64,000 bases of DNA from the NCBI RefSeq assembly GCF_017094485.1, contig NZ_CP064786.1:2450788-2514787 (forward strand), in the 5' to 3' direction. The notes under the pieces were generated by a model. It was not told where the DNA came from, made no database searches, and saw only the letters and a list, made by a program, of their open reading frames with translations. This DNA comes from Natranaeroarchaeum sulfidigenes (GTDB taxonomy: Archaea; Halobacteriota; Halobacteria; Halobacteriales; Natronoarchaeaceae). This document shows positions 7,978 through 16,560 of the stretch, piece by piece. The position numbers were made by a program, and so were the translations under genes. Position 1 is the stretch's first letter. Each line of letters starts with the position of its first letter.

Positions 7978-9321
7978 CTACACCAGGCTCGCACCGTCGT
8001 ACTCCGGACGATCGTACTCGATGTCGAGTAGATCGAGAATCGTTGGCGTGATATCGAGCAGGTCCGCATCCTTGATTTCGGCTTCCGGGTGGTCGATGAA
8101 CAGCGATGCGTTCCCGAACGTGTGCATCCCGTTTCGTGGCCCGGTACCGAAGACCTCGTCGTGGCCCTTGAATCCCGCTTTCAGATCGTAGCCATGGTTC
8201 GGGATCACGACGAGATCGGGTGCGATGTCGTCGTGGTCGCCCCGGAACGCGTCCTCCTTCTCGACGACGCGCTCGGCTACCGGGTTGCCATCGGGCCCTT
8301 CCAGGGCTTCGAGTTCGGCTTTGAGTTCTCCCCGGACCGCCTCGTACTCGTCTTCGGGGACGCTCCCGCGCGGTTCCCGCCCTTCTAGGTTGAGGTAGAT
8401 CCTGCCCGGGATCAGCGAGTATGCCCGAGTATCGTCGGCGATATCACCCAGTTCGTCGTGCTCGTCATCCTCGAAGGAAAGCCAGCCCTCCTGCTGGAGC
8501 CAGGCGTTGAGATGGACCTCGTAGTCGAGCGTCGTGAAGCCGTGGTCGCTGGCGACAGCCATCGTGACGTCGTCACCGAGCATCTCCCGGAGCTGGCCGA
8601 GGTAGTCATCGAGCTTTCGATAGAAGTCGAGAAACTCCTCTTTGTACTCGCCGTCGCGTTCGTAGTCCTCGAACAGGAAGTGGTTGACCCGGTCAGTCGT
8701 CATGAAGACGCCGAAAAAGAGGTCCCAGTCGTCCTGTTCGAGGTAGTGAGAGAATGCCTCGAACCGACGGTCCAGCGTCTCGTGGGCGTTCTCGATGAAC
8801 TCGGACTTGTCCTCGCTGTGGCCGAGTTTCGCGTTCGCGTCGATTCTGTAATCGATCCCCTGTAGATAATCGGCGAGCTCGTCCGGATAGGCAGCCTTGT
8901 CGATACCGGGAGAGAGAAAGCCAGATACCATCCGCTGGACGTTCCGCTGTGGTGGGAACGTAACCGGGACGTTCATCACTGTGGCCTTTCGGTCATTGTC
9001 CTGTGCGACATCCCAGACCCGTTCGGCCTGCACGTCACGCCCCATCGGGACGTACGTGTCGTAGCTCCCGACCTCCCGGTCCTGAAAGCCGTAGACACCA
9101 GTTTTCCCGGGGTTCTTTCCGGTCGTCAGGCTCGGCCAGCAGGCGCTCGACTCGGGGGGAACGATGCTGTCGATCGGTCCGGCCCCACCCTCTTCTGCGA
9201 TCGCTGCTAGATTCTCGAACTCGTCGAACCGGTCCGCGAGTAGACTGTACGGCACCCCGTCAATGCCGAAAAAGGCGACTCGCGGAACGTCCTCGCCGCG
9301 TAGCCGATCGAATAGGCCCAT
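7978..9321 (-). CDS. Alkaline phosphatase superfamily phosphodiesterase/nucleotide pyrophosphatase
   Basis: A 447-residue metal-dependent hydrolase of the type I phosphodiesterase/nucleotide pyrophosphatase group. FFGIDGVPYSLL near residue 20 supplies the first metal aspartate. SSACWPSLTTGKNPGKTG is the nucleophile region, MTTDRVNHFLF and VASDHGF (Asp-His) bind metal, and GMHTFGNASL with a His near the C-terminus completes the site. The last part, DITPTILDLLDI, is the typical closing motif. No signal peptide is present, so it is cytoplasmic. The substrate could be a nucleotide sugar, phospholipid head group or phosphonate ester and cannot be decided. Confidence 0.88.
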   Translation of the reverse strand: MGLFDRLRGEDVPRVAFFGIDGVPYSLLADRFDEFENLAAIAEEGGAGPIDSIVPPESSACWPSLTTGKNPGKTGVYGFQDREVGSYDTYVPMGRDVQAERVWDVAQDNDRKATVMNVPVTFPPQRNVQRMVSGFLSPGIDKAAYPDELADYLQGIDYRIDANAKLGHSEDKSEFIENAHETLDRRFEAFSHYLEQDDWDLFFGVFMTTDRVNHFLFEDYERDGEYKEEFLDFYRKLDDYLGQLREMLGDDVTMAVASDHGFTTLDYEVHLNAWLQQEGWLSFEDDEHDELGDIADDTRAYSLIPGRIYLNLEGREPRGSVPEDEYEAVRGELKAELEALEGPDGNPVAERVVEKEDAFRGDHDDIAPDLVVIPNHGYDLKAGFKGHDEVFGTGPRNGMHTFGNASLFIDHPEAEIKDADLLDITPTILDLLDIEYDRPEYDGASLV

Positions 9322-9433
9322 GTGACAGGATAGAGGGGACTGCTACAAGAAGGTTCTTTTCACTGTGAGATAATCCGCTCGTCACGGGTCGCGTCAATCC
9401 TTGCAGTCGTCCCGGTCGGGGCTCACGGTCGCG

Positions 9434-9589
9434 TCACTGGTCGACCGTATCCGTCTCCGGATCGAAGTTCTCGGGGACAACCGTCAGATGATCGATCCCG
9501 ATACGGCTCTCCTGACCGCGAGCGTCGACCGATCGATCACCGTCGAGGCGTTCGTTGAGGGGTCGGCGAGCAGTGTCACTGGTTGCCAT
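9434..9589 (-). CDS. Small acidic protein (51 residues), hypothetical
   Basis: A short reading frame starting at MATSDTARRPLNER and ending HLTVVPENFDPETDTVDQ. The acidic composition and the proline-containing C-terminus fit small conserved haloarchaeal proteins, but I cannot name the family. A frame extending 16 codons upstream is possible but less acidic. A promoter could lie in the AT-rich stretch at 9610-9640. It stands alone between the phosphodiesterase and the pyrophosphatase genes. Confidence 0.45.
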   Translation of the reverse strand: MATSDTARRPLNERLDGDRSVDARGQESRIGIDHLTVVPENFDPETDTVDQ

Positions 9590-9664
9590 TGTGTATGGAG
9601 GTAGCCGCTGTACGGGTAAAAAATTACCCATGCTCATAACGTATGTGTCCCGGGTGGAGAATAA

Positions 9665-9680
9665 CTCCGGAGTATCGGAG
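9665..9680 (-). terminator. Possible hairpin terminator after pyrophosphatase gene
   Basis: CTCCG-six bases-CGGAG forms a short inverted repeat about 28 bases past the pyrophosphatase stop, followed on the minus strand by an AT-rich stretch. It may end the pyrophosphatase transcript or regulate the small gene beyond. The stem is only five pairs, so the call is weak. Confidence 0.3.
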
Positions 9681-9707
9681 AAATGAAAGACGTATAGAAA
9701 AGCGTCC

Positions 9708-10253
9708 TCAGTTGCGCGGGCTGTCGAAGTTCTCGTCGTAGAGCTCCATCGAGTGCTCGATCGCGTCTTTGGCGGCCGCCTTGTCTTCCCAGCCCAGCGT
9801 TTCGACTTCCTTGCCAGCTTCGAGGTTCTTGTAGGTCTGGAAGAACTCGTCGATCTCGTCGATGAGCTGATCGGGGAGATCCTGTAGATCTTCGATGTGG
9901 TCGTAGCGGGGGTCCTCCGTCGGAACGGCGATCACCTTATCATCCTGTTCGCCGTCGTCGTCCATCTTCATCAGGGCGACGGGACGAGCCTCGATGATAC
10001 AACCGGGGAACGTCTGGTCCTCGACAAGCACGAGGACGTCGAACGGATCTCCGTCGTCGTAGTACGAGCGCGGCAGAAAGCCGTAGTCACTCGGGTAGTG
10101 GACGTTGCTGTGGAGCACACGGTCCAGAACGACACCCGGTACGTCCTTGTCGTACTCGTACTTGTTGCGTTCACCTTTCAGACATTCCACGACAGCGTAG
10201 ATCTCGTCGGGCGCATCCGGCCCGGTTTCGAGGTCTTCCCAGAGGTTCGTCAT
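9708..10253 (-). CDS. ppa: Inorganic pyrophosphatase
   Basis: A 181-residue soluble family I inorganic pyrophosphatase that hydrolyses PPi to two phosphates, pulling nucleic acid and lipid synthesis forward in the cytoplasm. Visible signatures are ERNKYEYDKD (substrate lysine/glutamate), SDYGFLPRSYYDDGDPFDVLVL (the D-x-D-P-x-D metal motif) and DDKVIAVP with a following Asp cluster. The start at MTNLWEDLETGPDAP gives the usual length for this family (about 175-180). Upstream codons in the frame (ARRRVV) are basic and look non-coding. It is divergent from the PadR gene across 209 AT-rich bases. Confidence 0.95.
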   Translation of the reverse strand: MTNLWEDLETGPDAPDEIYAVVECLKGERNKYEYDKDVPGVVLDRVLHSNVHYPSDYGFLPRSYYDDGDPFDVLVLVEDQTFPGCIIEARPVALMKMDDDGEQDDKVIAVPTEDPRYDHIEDLQDLPDQLIDEIDEFFQTYKNLEAGKEVETLGWEDKAAAKDAIEHSMELYDENFDSPRN

Positions 10254-10395
10254 ACAGACTACTCTCCTGCGGGCGGCCAAAAAGTACTTTCGGGATCCGG
10301 ACGTTATTCAGGAGTGAAGACTGTCCGAATCGTCCGGATTGCGCGCCCTCTTTTGCAAACATTCGAAGCTGCATCTCCGTAATTTTCCGCCAATA

Positions 10396-10415
10396 TAACC
10401 TAATAATATCGGTTA
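10396..10415 (+). promoter_or_regulatory. AT-rich promoter region with TAACC/GGTTA inverted repeat
   Basis: In the divergent region before the PadR gene, TAACC and GGTTA lie 10 bases apart around an AT-rich core (TAATAATATC), followed by two further GTTAA copies at about 10420 and 10430. This is the most AT-rich stretch in the first 20 kb. PadR proteins often repress their own genes, so the repeat could be an autoregulatory site overlapping a TATA element. Confidence 0.35.
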
Positions 10416-10462
10416 ATGGTTAAGAAGTGTTAAATATCCTGCCTTCTTTTACTCGTTTAGCC

Positions 10463-10819
10463 ATGTCAGAGGCACAGACAGCCGCCGAAGTGGGTATTGT
10501 ACGTGATTTGACCGCGTTTCAGCGGAATATTTTGATAATCCTGTCCGAAGAACCGATGTACGGCCTCGCGATCAAACGGGAGCTCGAATCGTATTACGAC
10601 GACGAGGTCAACCACGGTCGGCTCTATCCGAACCTCGACGAACTGGTTGAGCTCGGACTGGTCGAAAAGAGTGAACTGGACAAACGAACGAACCAGTACG
10701 AGCTCACGTCGGACGGTGAGAACGCACTCTTCGAGCAACTCCAGTGGTCGATTGCGAAGCTCAGTGCCGACAAACAGCGTGGTGCCAAGCTTCGCACACT
10801 CGTCGACGGGTCGGCCTAG
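10463..10819 (+). CDS. PadR-family transcriptional regulator
   Basis: A 118-residue winged-helix protein. LTAFQRNILIILSEEPMYGLAIKRELE is the PadR first-helix/turn pattern. VNHGRLYPNLDELVELGLVEK covers the recognition helix and wing, and TNQYELTSDGENAL closes the wing. The C-terminal helix (LQWSIAKLSADKQR) would make the dimer. The chosen ATG follows a strongly AT-rich promoter, and earlier codons in the frame encode a non-conserved basic stretch. Haloarchaea have many such small PadR proteins, and the target genes are unknown apart from likely autoregulation. Its stop codon shares a CTAG with the convergent neighbour. Confidence 0.85.
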   Translation: MSEAQTAAEVGIVRDLTAFQRNILIILSEEPMYGLAIKRELESYYDDEVNHGRLYPNLDELVELGLVEKSELDKRTNQYELTSDGENALFEQLQWSIAKLSADKQRGAKLRTLVDGSA

Positions 10820-11370
10820 AACTCCGGCACCCTCCGGTTGACCGTCTCGAAGACGAGTTCGATCGATCGGTCAACGAGTTCTCTCTGTTCTTCGGTCGGC
10901 CAGACGTTACGCTGATAATACTCAGTCCGGAACTCCTGAATCTCGGCCGACGTCGCCGACTCGATCGGCCGTGCATAATGGTTCCCCATGAAGTCGGCCA
11001 GAGCCCTCGCGTTGTCCCCGTGGAGCTCTCCGTGGGTTTCACGAACCCGCTTCACGACCGCCCTGTTATGTTTTTCCACCCTCTGCCAGTCGTCAGGATC
11101 GCCGGGACCCGTAAGCGGAATCTCGACGGCACGGTCGGTATTCTCGATCCGATCGGGGCGGATCGTCCCATCGTCGAGCCACTCCGCGGGATGTAACACC
11201 AGCACCTCCCGAGAGTCTTCGGATCGAATGCGTGCCTCGAACGCCTCGTCGTCGAGTAGTTCGTCTCGTCTGGAGAGATAGGCATCACGCTCGCTCCCGT
11301 CACCCGCTTCACGCGCCAGTTGGGTGAGTCGTTCCGCTTCCTCGAGTACGTCAGTTGGGAGTTCAGACAT
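10816..11370 (-). CDS. rnhA-linked conserved protein (DUF7108-like)
   Basis: A 184-residue acidic soluble protein starting at MSELPTDVLEEAERL. It is helix-rich with conserved-looking segments LVLHPAEWLDDGTIR, GDPDDWQRVEKHNRAVVKRV and FRTEYYQRNVWPTEEQRELV. I recognise it as the haloarchaeal protein commonly annotated as an rnhA operon protein (DUF7108), whose biochemical role is unknown. It overlaps the end of the upstream RNase HI gene by eight bases, which supports a shared transcript and coupled translation. Its stop codon shares a CTAG with the convergent PadR gene. Confidence 0.8.
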   Translation of the reverse strand: MSELPTDVLEEAERLTQLAREAGDGSERDAYLSRRDELLDDEAFEARIRSEDSREVLVLHPAEWLDDGTIRPDRIENTDRAVEIPLTGPGDPDDWQRVEKHNRAVVKRVRETHGELHGDNARALADFMGNHYARPIESATSAEIQEFRTEYYQRNVWPTEEQRELVDRSIELVFETVNRRVPEF

Positions 11371-11956
11371 CGTCAAGTGCCTCGTTTGCCAGTTCGTCGG
11401 CCCTGTCGTTGATCTCTCGTGGAACGTGTTCGAGCGTCCACGAGTCGAACCCGTCCAGCAATTCACGAGTTCGCACGCGCAGTTCGCGTAGTTCGGGATT
11501 GTTCGTATCCCATTCGCCCCGGACCTGTTTGACGATCAACTCCGAATCGCCGCGGACGTCGACGCGGTCGAAGCCGAAATCGCGAGCGACTTCCAGCGCG
11601 TGGATCAGGGCCTGATACTCCGCCCGGTTGTTCGTCGTCCGGCCGATCCGTTCACCACCATCCGCGACGATCCCGTCGCTGTTCACGAGTACCCAGCCGA
11701 CCGCCCCGGGTCCAGGATTCCCCCGGCATGCCCCGTCGAAATAGACATGCGTGCGACCCCCCTCGTCCCTGAGCACCGCCTCGATTTCCTGCGGGCGCAC
11801 ACCCTGGACGACGACCTTCTCGTCGTAGGCAACCGCGGTCGCACCATCGGTCGACGCGCGCCACTGCTCGTGGTCGGTGTTCCCGTCGGCGATCTCGACC
11901 CCCGCCTCTCGAAGCCGGTCGCGCGCCTCGTCGACATCACACTCGTGAACTGGCAT
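11363..11956 (-). CDS. rnhA: Ribonuclease HI
   Basis: A 197-residue archaeal RNase HI that cuts the RNA strand of RNA:DNA hybrids. The catalytic acidic residues are visible: Asp in YFDGACRGNPGPG, Glu in TTNNRAEYQAL, Asp in VRGDSELIV, and Asp in INDRADELANEAL. About 70 N-terminal residues (CDVDEARDRLREAGVEIADG) form a haloarchaeal extension before the catalytic core. It is the first gene of a two-gene unit with the DUF7108-like protein. It would act in removal of Okazaki primers or R-loops. Confidence 0.93.
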   Translation of the reverse strand: MPVHECDVDEARDRLREAGVEIADGNTDHEQWRASTDGATAVAYDEKVVVQGVRPQEIEAVLRDEGGRTHVYFDGACRGNPGPGAVGWVLVNSDGIVADGGERIGRTTNNRAEYQALIHALEVARDFGFDRVDVRGDSELIVKQVRGEWDTNNPELRELRVRTRELLDGFDSWTLEHVPREINDRADELANEALDDV

Positions 11957-12095
11957 TGACGCAAGGTCAGCCTATTCGAGTTATATGTGTTTCCGTTTCC
12001 GCCGGGCGTTACCATCGGTATTCGCCGTACTGCGACACGATGAATAAACCACTGATTAACTGACCATCCGTGGGCCACAAAATACTTACCGAGGG

Positions 12096-12100
12096 TTTAA
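12096..12100 (+). promoter_or_regulatory. Probable TATA element of TFB gene
   Basis: GGGTTTAAGTG lies about 30 bases before the TFB ATG, the spacing expected for a leaderless or very short-leader haloarchaeal transcript. A second AT-rich stretch (ACTATAAAAAT) lies too close to the start codon to serve as its TATA box. Confidence 0.4.
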
Positions 12101-12130
12101 GTGTGTCGGTAGTACTACTATAAAAATGCG

Positions 12131-13096
12131 ATGACACGGTCCACTCGCCAGCGGGAGCGCGAACAAACGACGGAGCAAGGGGAGGAGGAAAGCGAGGGCG
12201 TCCGGGAATGTCCGGAGTGTAGCTCTGATAACCTCGTCAAGAGCTCTGATCGTGGAGAACTGGTCTGTCAAGACTGCGGTCTGGTCGTCGAAGAGGAGAA
12301 GATCGACCCGGGGCCGGAGTGGCGGGCGTTCAACCATCAGGAACGCCAGGAGAAATCCCGCGTCGGCGCCCCGACGACCCAGACGATGCATGACAAAGGA
12401 TTGACGACGACGATCGACTGGAAGGACAAGGATGCCTACGGTCGCTCTATCTCCTCGAAGAAACGCAGCCAGATGCACCGATTGCGGAAGTGGCAAGAAC
12501 GGATTCGGACGAAGGACGCGGGCGAACGGAACCTGCAGTTCGCACTCAGTGAGATCGACCGGATGGCGAGTGCACTCGGCGTCCCCCGCTCCGTACGCGA
12601 GGTCGCCTCAGTAATCTACCGGCGAGCGCTCAAGGAAGACCTCATTCGCGGGCGCTCGATCGAAGGCGTCGCGACGAGCGCGCTCTATGCTGCCTGTCGC
12701 AAGGAGGGTATCCCGCGCAGTCTCGAAGAGATTTCCGAGGTCTCCCGGGTCGAGCGCAAGGAGATCGGCCGCACCTATCGTTATATTTCCCAGGAGCTCG
12801 GTCTCGAAATGAAACCCGTCGATCCGAAGAAGTACGTCCCCCGTTTTTGTTCCGAACTCGAACTCTCCGAGGAAGTACAGACGAAAGCCAACGAGATCAT
12901 CGAAACGACCGCCGAGAAAGGACTGCTCTCGGGAAAATCGCCGACGGGCTACGCTGCTGCCGCAATCTACGCCGCATCCCTGCTCTGTAACGAAAAGAAG
13001 ACCCAGCGAGAAGTCGCTGACGTCGCACAGGTGACGGAAGTAACGATCCGGAACCGGTATCAAGAGCAGATCGAAGCGATGGGCATCCACAGCTGA
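12131..13096 (+). CDS. tfb: Transcription initiation factor IIB (TFB)
   Basis: A 321-residue archaeal TFIIB. The N-terminal zinc ribbon is [23 protein letters not shown] (cysteines about 28, 31, 46, 49). It is followed by the B-reader/linker ([24 protein letters not shown]) and two cyclin repeats, each ending in a helix-turn-helix; the second contains [21 protein letters not shown] recruits RNA polymerase to TBP-TATA-BRE. Haloarchaea carry several TFBs with different promoter sets, and a second copy lies at 62273-63244 on the other strand. The two share the core but differ in the N-terminal tail and many cyclin-fold positions. Confidence 0.95.
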   Translation: MTRSTRQREREQTTEQGEEESEGVRECPECSSDNLVKSSDRGELVCQDCGLVVEEEKIDPGPEWRAFNHQERQEKSRVGAPTTQTMHDKGLTTTIDWKDKDAYGRSISSKKRSQMHRLRKWQERIRTKDAGERNLQFALSEIDRMASALGVPRSVREVASVIYRRALKEDLIRGRSIEGVATSALYAACRKEGIPRSLEEISEVSRVERKEIGRTYRYISQELGLEMKPVDPKKYVPRFCSELELSEEVQTKANEIIETTAEKGLLSGKSPTGYAAAAIYAASLLCNEKKTQREVADVAQVTEVTIRNRYQEQIEAMGIHS

Positions 13097-13098
13097 GT

Positions 13099-13120
13099 CG
13101 GTGGTCGTTTTCACCGCTTT
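13099..13120 (+). terminator. Hairpin plus T-tract after TFB gene
   Basis: CGGTG and CACCG pair around an eight-base loop starting three bases after the TFB stop, followed by CTTTTCC. Haloarchaeal terminators are usually T-rich tracts, and the hairpin strengthens the call only slightly. Confidence 0.4.
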
Positions 13121-13233
13121 TCCTCCCCAGCGACTGCGTTACGATCTGGTTTCGTCCCTCCGATCGGTCCGCCGCCACGCCGTGGGCCCCACACCACGCC
13201 AGAACCGTCCAGGTCACCGGCGTCACCTTGTAA

Positions 13234-13248
13234 ACAATGGTACATTGT
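13234..13248 (+). promoter_or_regulatory. Perfect inverted repeat upstream of nreA
   Basis: ACAATG-GTA-CATTGT is a perfect inverted repeat about 75 bases before the nreA ATG. It is embedded in a direct repeat of TTGTAA (13229-13234 and 13246-13251, 17 bases apart). The combination looks like a dimeric regulator site. It lies in a 226-base gap between the tfb and nreA genes that otherwise shows no gene. Confidence 0.4.
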
Positions 13249-13322
13249 AACACCGCGATGGACCCCCGACGCCGACTCCACGAAACGAAGATTCTTCACC
13301 CGGAACGACCAACTACGATCGA

Positions 13323-14663
13323 ATGCGCCTCGACGAGTTCGTCGACGGACTGGAACGTGATGACGCCGCCGAGCGTCGCCGCCTCGCCGAGGAGAAGTCC
13401 TACGAGATCACGGAGTACATCGACCGCGTCGCTGATCGGTTCGAGGACGCGATTCAGGACGAGACGATGGTCGGGTCGACGTCGCCGTCGGTGTTCGTCG
13501 GAACCTCTAACTACCCATCAGTCTCGACCGGCGTGCTCTCGCCGGTCGGCGACGAGGATCGGGCTGGCGACTACGTCACCGACGATAGCTGGTACCGGCA
13601 GGGCTACTCCATCGACGACGTCTTTCAGCGCCGGACGGGACTGATGAACTCCCAGCAGCGCGTCGACGTGGACGCGCCGGGCCGTCACGCCGGACACACC
13701 ACGCCCGCAGTCGCCGACGCGTGGGACGGGATGCTCGGCGCACAGCGTGAGGTCGCGATCGCCGGGAACCCGGTCGACGTCGAGATCGGGCTGGATGGCA
13801 GCCCGGACCTCGGCATCGACGTCGACGACATCGCCGCGCCGACCGGGCCAAACGTCGCCGCCGAGTCGGTCGACCTCACCGAGAACCCCTACGTTCCGCG
13901 CCCGGTCAAGAAAACGCTCGAAGACGACGACTGGCAGGCCGAGGGCGCGATGACGTATCTCTACCGGCGTGGCTTCGACGTCTACGACATCCGCGAGATC
14001 CTCTCGGCGGGGGCGCTCGGGCAGGGCGAGAACCGACGGCTCGTCCCGACGCGCTGGTCGATCACCGCCGTCGACGACACGATCGGCAAGTATCTTCGCG
14101 GCACCCTGCGAAACGCCACGAGCATCGACGAGACGCAGGTCTGGTACAACGAGTTCATGGGCAACCGCTTCTGGATCGTGCTCACGCCGGGGCGGTGGGA
14201 GTTCGAGCTCGTCGAGATGAAAGCTCCCGGCAGCGTCTGGAACCCGACTGTCGACTCGGGCTACTGGCTTGCCAGCGCCTCGGAAGGCTACGAGGGCCGC
14301 ACGAGCTACGTCGAGGAGACCGCGGGGGCGTACTACGCCAGCCGGCTGGGCGTCCTCGAACATCTCGCGGAGGAGGGTCGTCAGGCCAAGTGTCTCGTCC
14401 TCCGGGAGGTAACCGACGAGTACTGGGCTCCCGTCGGCGTCTGGCAGATCCGCGAGAGCGTCCGGAACGCGTTCGATCCCGATGGCGGGCGGGACGTTCC
14501 CGGTGCCGAGATCCCCCCGACGCTCGCCGGGAAACACGCCACGGCCGAGACGTTCCGGGACGCGATCACCGGGCTGGAATCCCAGCTTCCGATCTCGATG
14601 GGCGAGCTCCGGCGGAAATCCGACATGGTGGCGGGGATTCAGTCACAGTTGAGCGACTTCTGA
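13323..14663 (+). CDS. nreA: DNA repair protein NreA
   Basis: A 446-residue member of the archaeal NreA family, which in Haloferax takes part in repair of DNA alkylation or cross-link damage and binds PCNA. The family core is visible in SPSVFVGTSNYPSVSTGVLSP, VPTRWSITAVDDTI, ETQVWYNEFMGNRFWIVL and GKHATAETFRDAITGLE. The last seven residues, QSQLSDF, form a PCNA-interacting (PIP) motif exactly at the C-terminus. The gene stands alone with its own upstream region, which carries a perfect inverted repeat. The length matches the usual 410-450 residues. Confidence 0.92.
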   Translation: MRLDEFVDGLERDDAAERRRLAEEKSYEITEYIDRVADRFEDAIQDETMVGSTSPSVFVGTSNYPSVSTGVLSPVGDEDRAGDYVTDDSWYRQGYSIDDVFQRRTGLMNSQQRVDVDAPGRHAGHTTPAVADAWDGMLGAQREVAIAGNPVDVEIGLDGSPDLGIDVDDIAAPTGPNVAAESVDLTENPYVPRPVKKTLEDDDWQAEGAMTYLYRRGFDVYDIREILSAGALGQGENRRLVPTRWSITAVDDTIGKYLRGTLRNATSIDETQVWYNEFMGNRFWIVLTPGRWEFELVEMKAPGSVWNPTVDSGYWLASASEGYEGRTSYVEETAGAYYASRLGVLEHLAEEGRQAKCLVLREVTDEYWAPVGVWQIRESVRNAFDPDGGRDVPGAEIPPTLAGKHATAETFRDAITGLESQLPISMGELRRKSDMVAGIQSQLSDF

Positions 14664-14740
14664 CTACGGGCGACCGGAAAGGTGCAGCGATCGTTGTAGC
14701 CTAGCATAGTGTTTTGTGATCGCTACCCGAACCCTCGTCT

Positions 14741-15361
14741 ATGCGACGGCGAACCCTGCTTGCGACGGTCGGTACTACCGCGATCCCCCTCACGGGCTGT
14801 GTCGACCGCCCCGCAGACCGGCCGACTGATGGGGACGGATCGTCCGACACCACGACCGTCCGCGGGGCGTTCGACGACACCCCCGTCCGACCGGAGTGTG
14901 AGTACGAGTCCGAGACCGTCACCGTCGAGGAGGGCGACGAGACGCACGAATACAGCACGGCAGAACCGGTAGCCTACCCCGATCCCCCCGGCGGGTTCAA
15001 GGACGACGAGGTGATCGCATACGCCGAGGCCTTCGAGGAAGCGTACACGAGCCACGACGCGATCTGTGACAGTACGGACCACATCCTGAATGTGAGCTAC
15101 AGCACGATGGAAGACGCCGTGGAAGAGCGACAGGACGGGATCACGACCGTCACCCTGCTCCGTGTTGCCGGGGCGAGCAAGGGCGTCGGTGATGAGGGGC
15201 CGCCCTGGGCCACCGAACTCGTTCCGGAAGCCGTGGGATACACGGTCGACGAGACGGGCGTAGCGAGAGTCGAGGCCGAGGAACCGGTGGCACCGGATGA
15301 ACTCGGCAATGTGGCTCTTGAGCCGCTGAGAGATGGCGAGCTGGTCGCGACGTTCGAGTAG
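14741..15361 (+). CDS. Tat-exported lipoprotein, hypothetical
   Basis: A 206-residue protein with MRRRTLLATVGTTAIPLTGC at the start, a twin-arginine signal followed by a lipobox cysteine (PLTGC, Cys 20). This is typical of haloarchaeal lipoproteins anchored on the outer face of the membrane. The mature part begins with a Thr/Asp-rich linker and then a single acidic domain with two further cysteines (PECEY and AICDS) that could pair. I do not recognise the domain. It stands alone. Confidence 0.75.
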   Translation: MRRRTLLATVGTTAIPLTGCVDRPADRPTDGDGSSDTTTVRGAFDDTPVRPECEYESETVTVEEGDETHEYSTAEPVAYPDPPGGFKDDEVIAYAEAFEEAYTSHDAICDSTDHILNVSYSTMEDAVEERQDGITTVTLLRVAGASKGVGDEGPPWATELVPEAVGYTVDETGVARVEAEEPVAPDELGNVALEPLRDGELVATFE

Positions 15362-15378
15362 CTACCCCGCGGAGACGC

Positions 15379-15831
15379 TCAGGCGCGCGCTTCGATCTTC
15401 TCGAAGGCTTCCGAGGTCATCTCGCCAGTCTCGTCGAGGATCGCCTCCCACTCTTCGCTGTCCGGTGGCACCATCCCCGAGAGCTTCGCCAGTTTCATGA
15501 TCGAGACGTGGTAGACGACCTGCTTGCCCGGCTCCTCCTCCCAGACGATCATGTTGCAGGGAAAGAGGCCGCCGATCGACTTCGTGACGTCGAGCGCGCG
15601 GTTCGCGATAGCGGGATTGCACGCGCCAAGCACGTAGTAGGGATCGCGGTCGGCGTCGACTTTCTCGTTGAGCAACTCGGAGGGCGAAAACTCGACCGGG
15701 ATGCCGAAACCGACCTCCGCACAGACCTCCCGGACGAGTTCTATCGCTTCCTCGTGGTCCATCTCTAGCGTTGCACGTTTCTCGCCGATGTCGTCATCTG
15801 TCAGCTCTGCAGGATCGTACGGGAGCGTCAT
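15379..15831 (-). CDS. DUF302 domain protein
   Basis: A 150-residue cytoplasmic protein from the ATG reading MTLPYDPAELTDDD. The region from EEAIELVREVCAEVGFGIPVEF through YYVLGACNPAIANRALDV to GLFPCNMIVWEE is the DUF302 fold. The family is widespread, small and of unknown biochemical function. A conserved cysteine follows GA (ACNP), with another in LFPCN. It is transcribed toward the lipoprotein gene. An upstream in-frame start would add nine codons with no resemblance to the family. Confidence 0.88.
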   Translation of the reverse strand: MTLPYDPAELTDDDIGEKRATLEMDHEEAIELVREVCAEVGFGIPVEFSPSELLNEKVDADRDPYYVLGACNPAIANRALDVTKSIGGLFPCNMIVWEEEPGKQVVYHVSIMKLAKLSGMVPPDSEEWEAILDETGEMTSEAFEKIEARA

Positions 15832-15870
15832 ACAAGTGGCGAGGGCCCCGATCGGCAAAAACCCCCGCCG

Positions 15871-16554
15871 CTAGAGCGGCACCGGCACCCACCGGAGTGC
15901 GCGCAAAGTCAGTTCTGGGGGGATGACCGGATCGCGCAACACGAGCCAGTCGAGCAGGACCAGACCCAGACCATGTGCGACGACCGAGGGCAGAATCGAG
16001 TCACTGTAGTAATCGACGGCCCCGAAGAGTACGTCAGTCGGACCCGATAGCAGGAACTCGATTGGCGGTTTTCCGGCGTGTAACAGGGCGTAGACCACTG
16101 GGCTAATGAAGACGCATTTGAACCCGAGGTCCCGGACACCGACACAGAGCAGACCCCGGAAGTACGTCTCGGTCGCCAGCGCGAGCAAGAACAGCTGGAT
16201 CGCATGGGGGACGAACTCGCCCAGCGCCAGCGTCGTCGACCACATCGGGTAGAACGCCCGGATACTCGGCAGCGTCGAGCCGACGATATAGAAGGGTAGC
16301 ACAAAGGCCGACAGCAGGATGGTGTTACGGATCGCGACCCGATTGATCTGCCAGCCGATCCGACGACCGTGCGCGAGACCGAGGGCTAGCGGGCCGACGA
16401 CGAACAAGAGAAGGTCGCGGACGACGCGCTCGGTCAGGCCACTCGTCGACCAGTACTGGTAGAGGAGCAGTAGTCCCGCGGCTGCAATCAGTGAGCGCTG
16501 TATCCAGGTAAGCGAAGAAACCGTTCGACGCGCAGTGCTCGCGAGTTCGCTCAC
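15871..16554 (-). CDS. CPBP-family intramembrane protease homologue (first motif ETxxxR)
   Basis: A 227-residue membrane protein from a GTG start with about seven hydrophobic segments. Family motifs are LATETYFRGLL (normally EExxxR), YALLHAGK with a histidine, and VVAHGLG with a second histidine. CPBP proteins are related to Rce1-type intramembrane proteases and to bacteriocin self-immunity proteins. The second glutamate of the first motif is threonine here, which may alter or abolish activity. It is separated from the DUF302 gene by 40 bases on the same strand. A second CPBP protein with full motifs lies at 52517-53410. Confidence 0.8.
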   Translation of the reverse strand: MSELASTARRTVSSLTWIQRSLIAAAGLLLLYQYWSTSGLTERVVRDLLLFVVGPLALGLAHGRRIGWQINRVAIRNTILLSAFVLPFYIVGSTLPSIRAFYPMWSTTLALGEFVPHAIQLFLLALATETYFRGLLCVGVRDLGFKCVFISPVVYALLHAGKPPIEFLLSGPTDVLFGAVDYYSDSILPSVVAHGLGLVLLDWLVLRDPVIPPELTLRALRWVPVPL

Positions 16555-16560
16555 ACCGTA

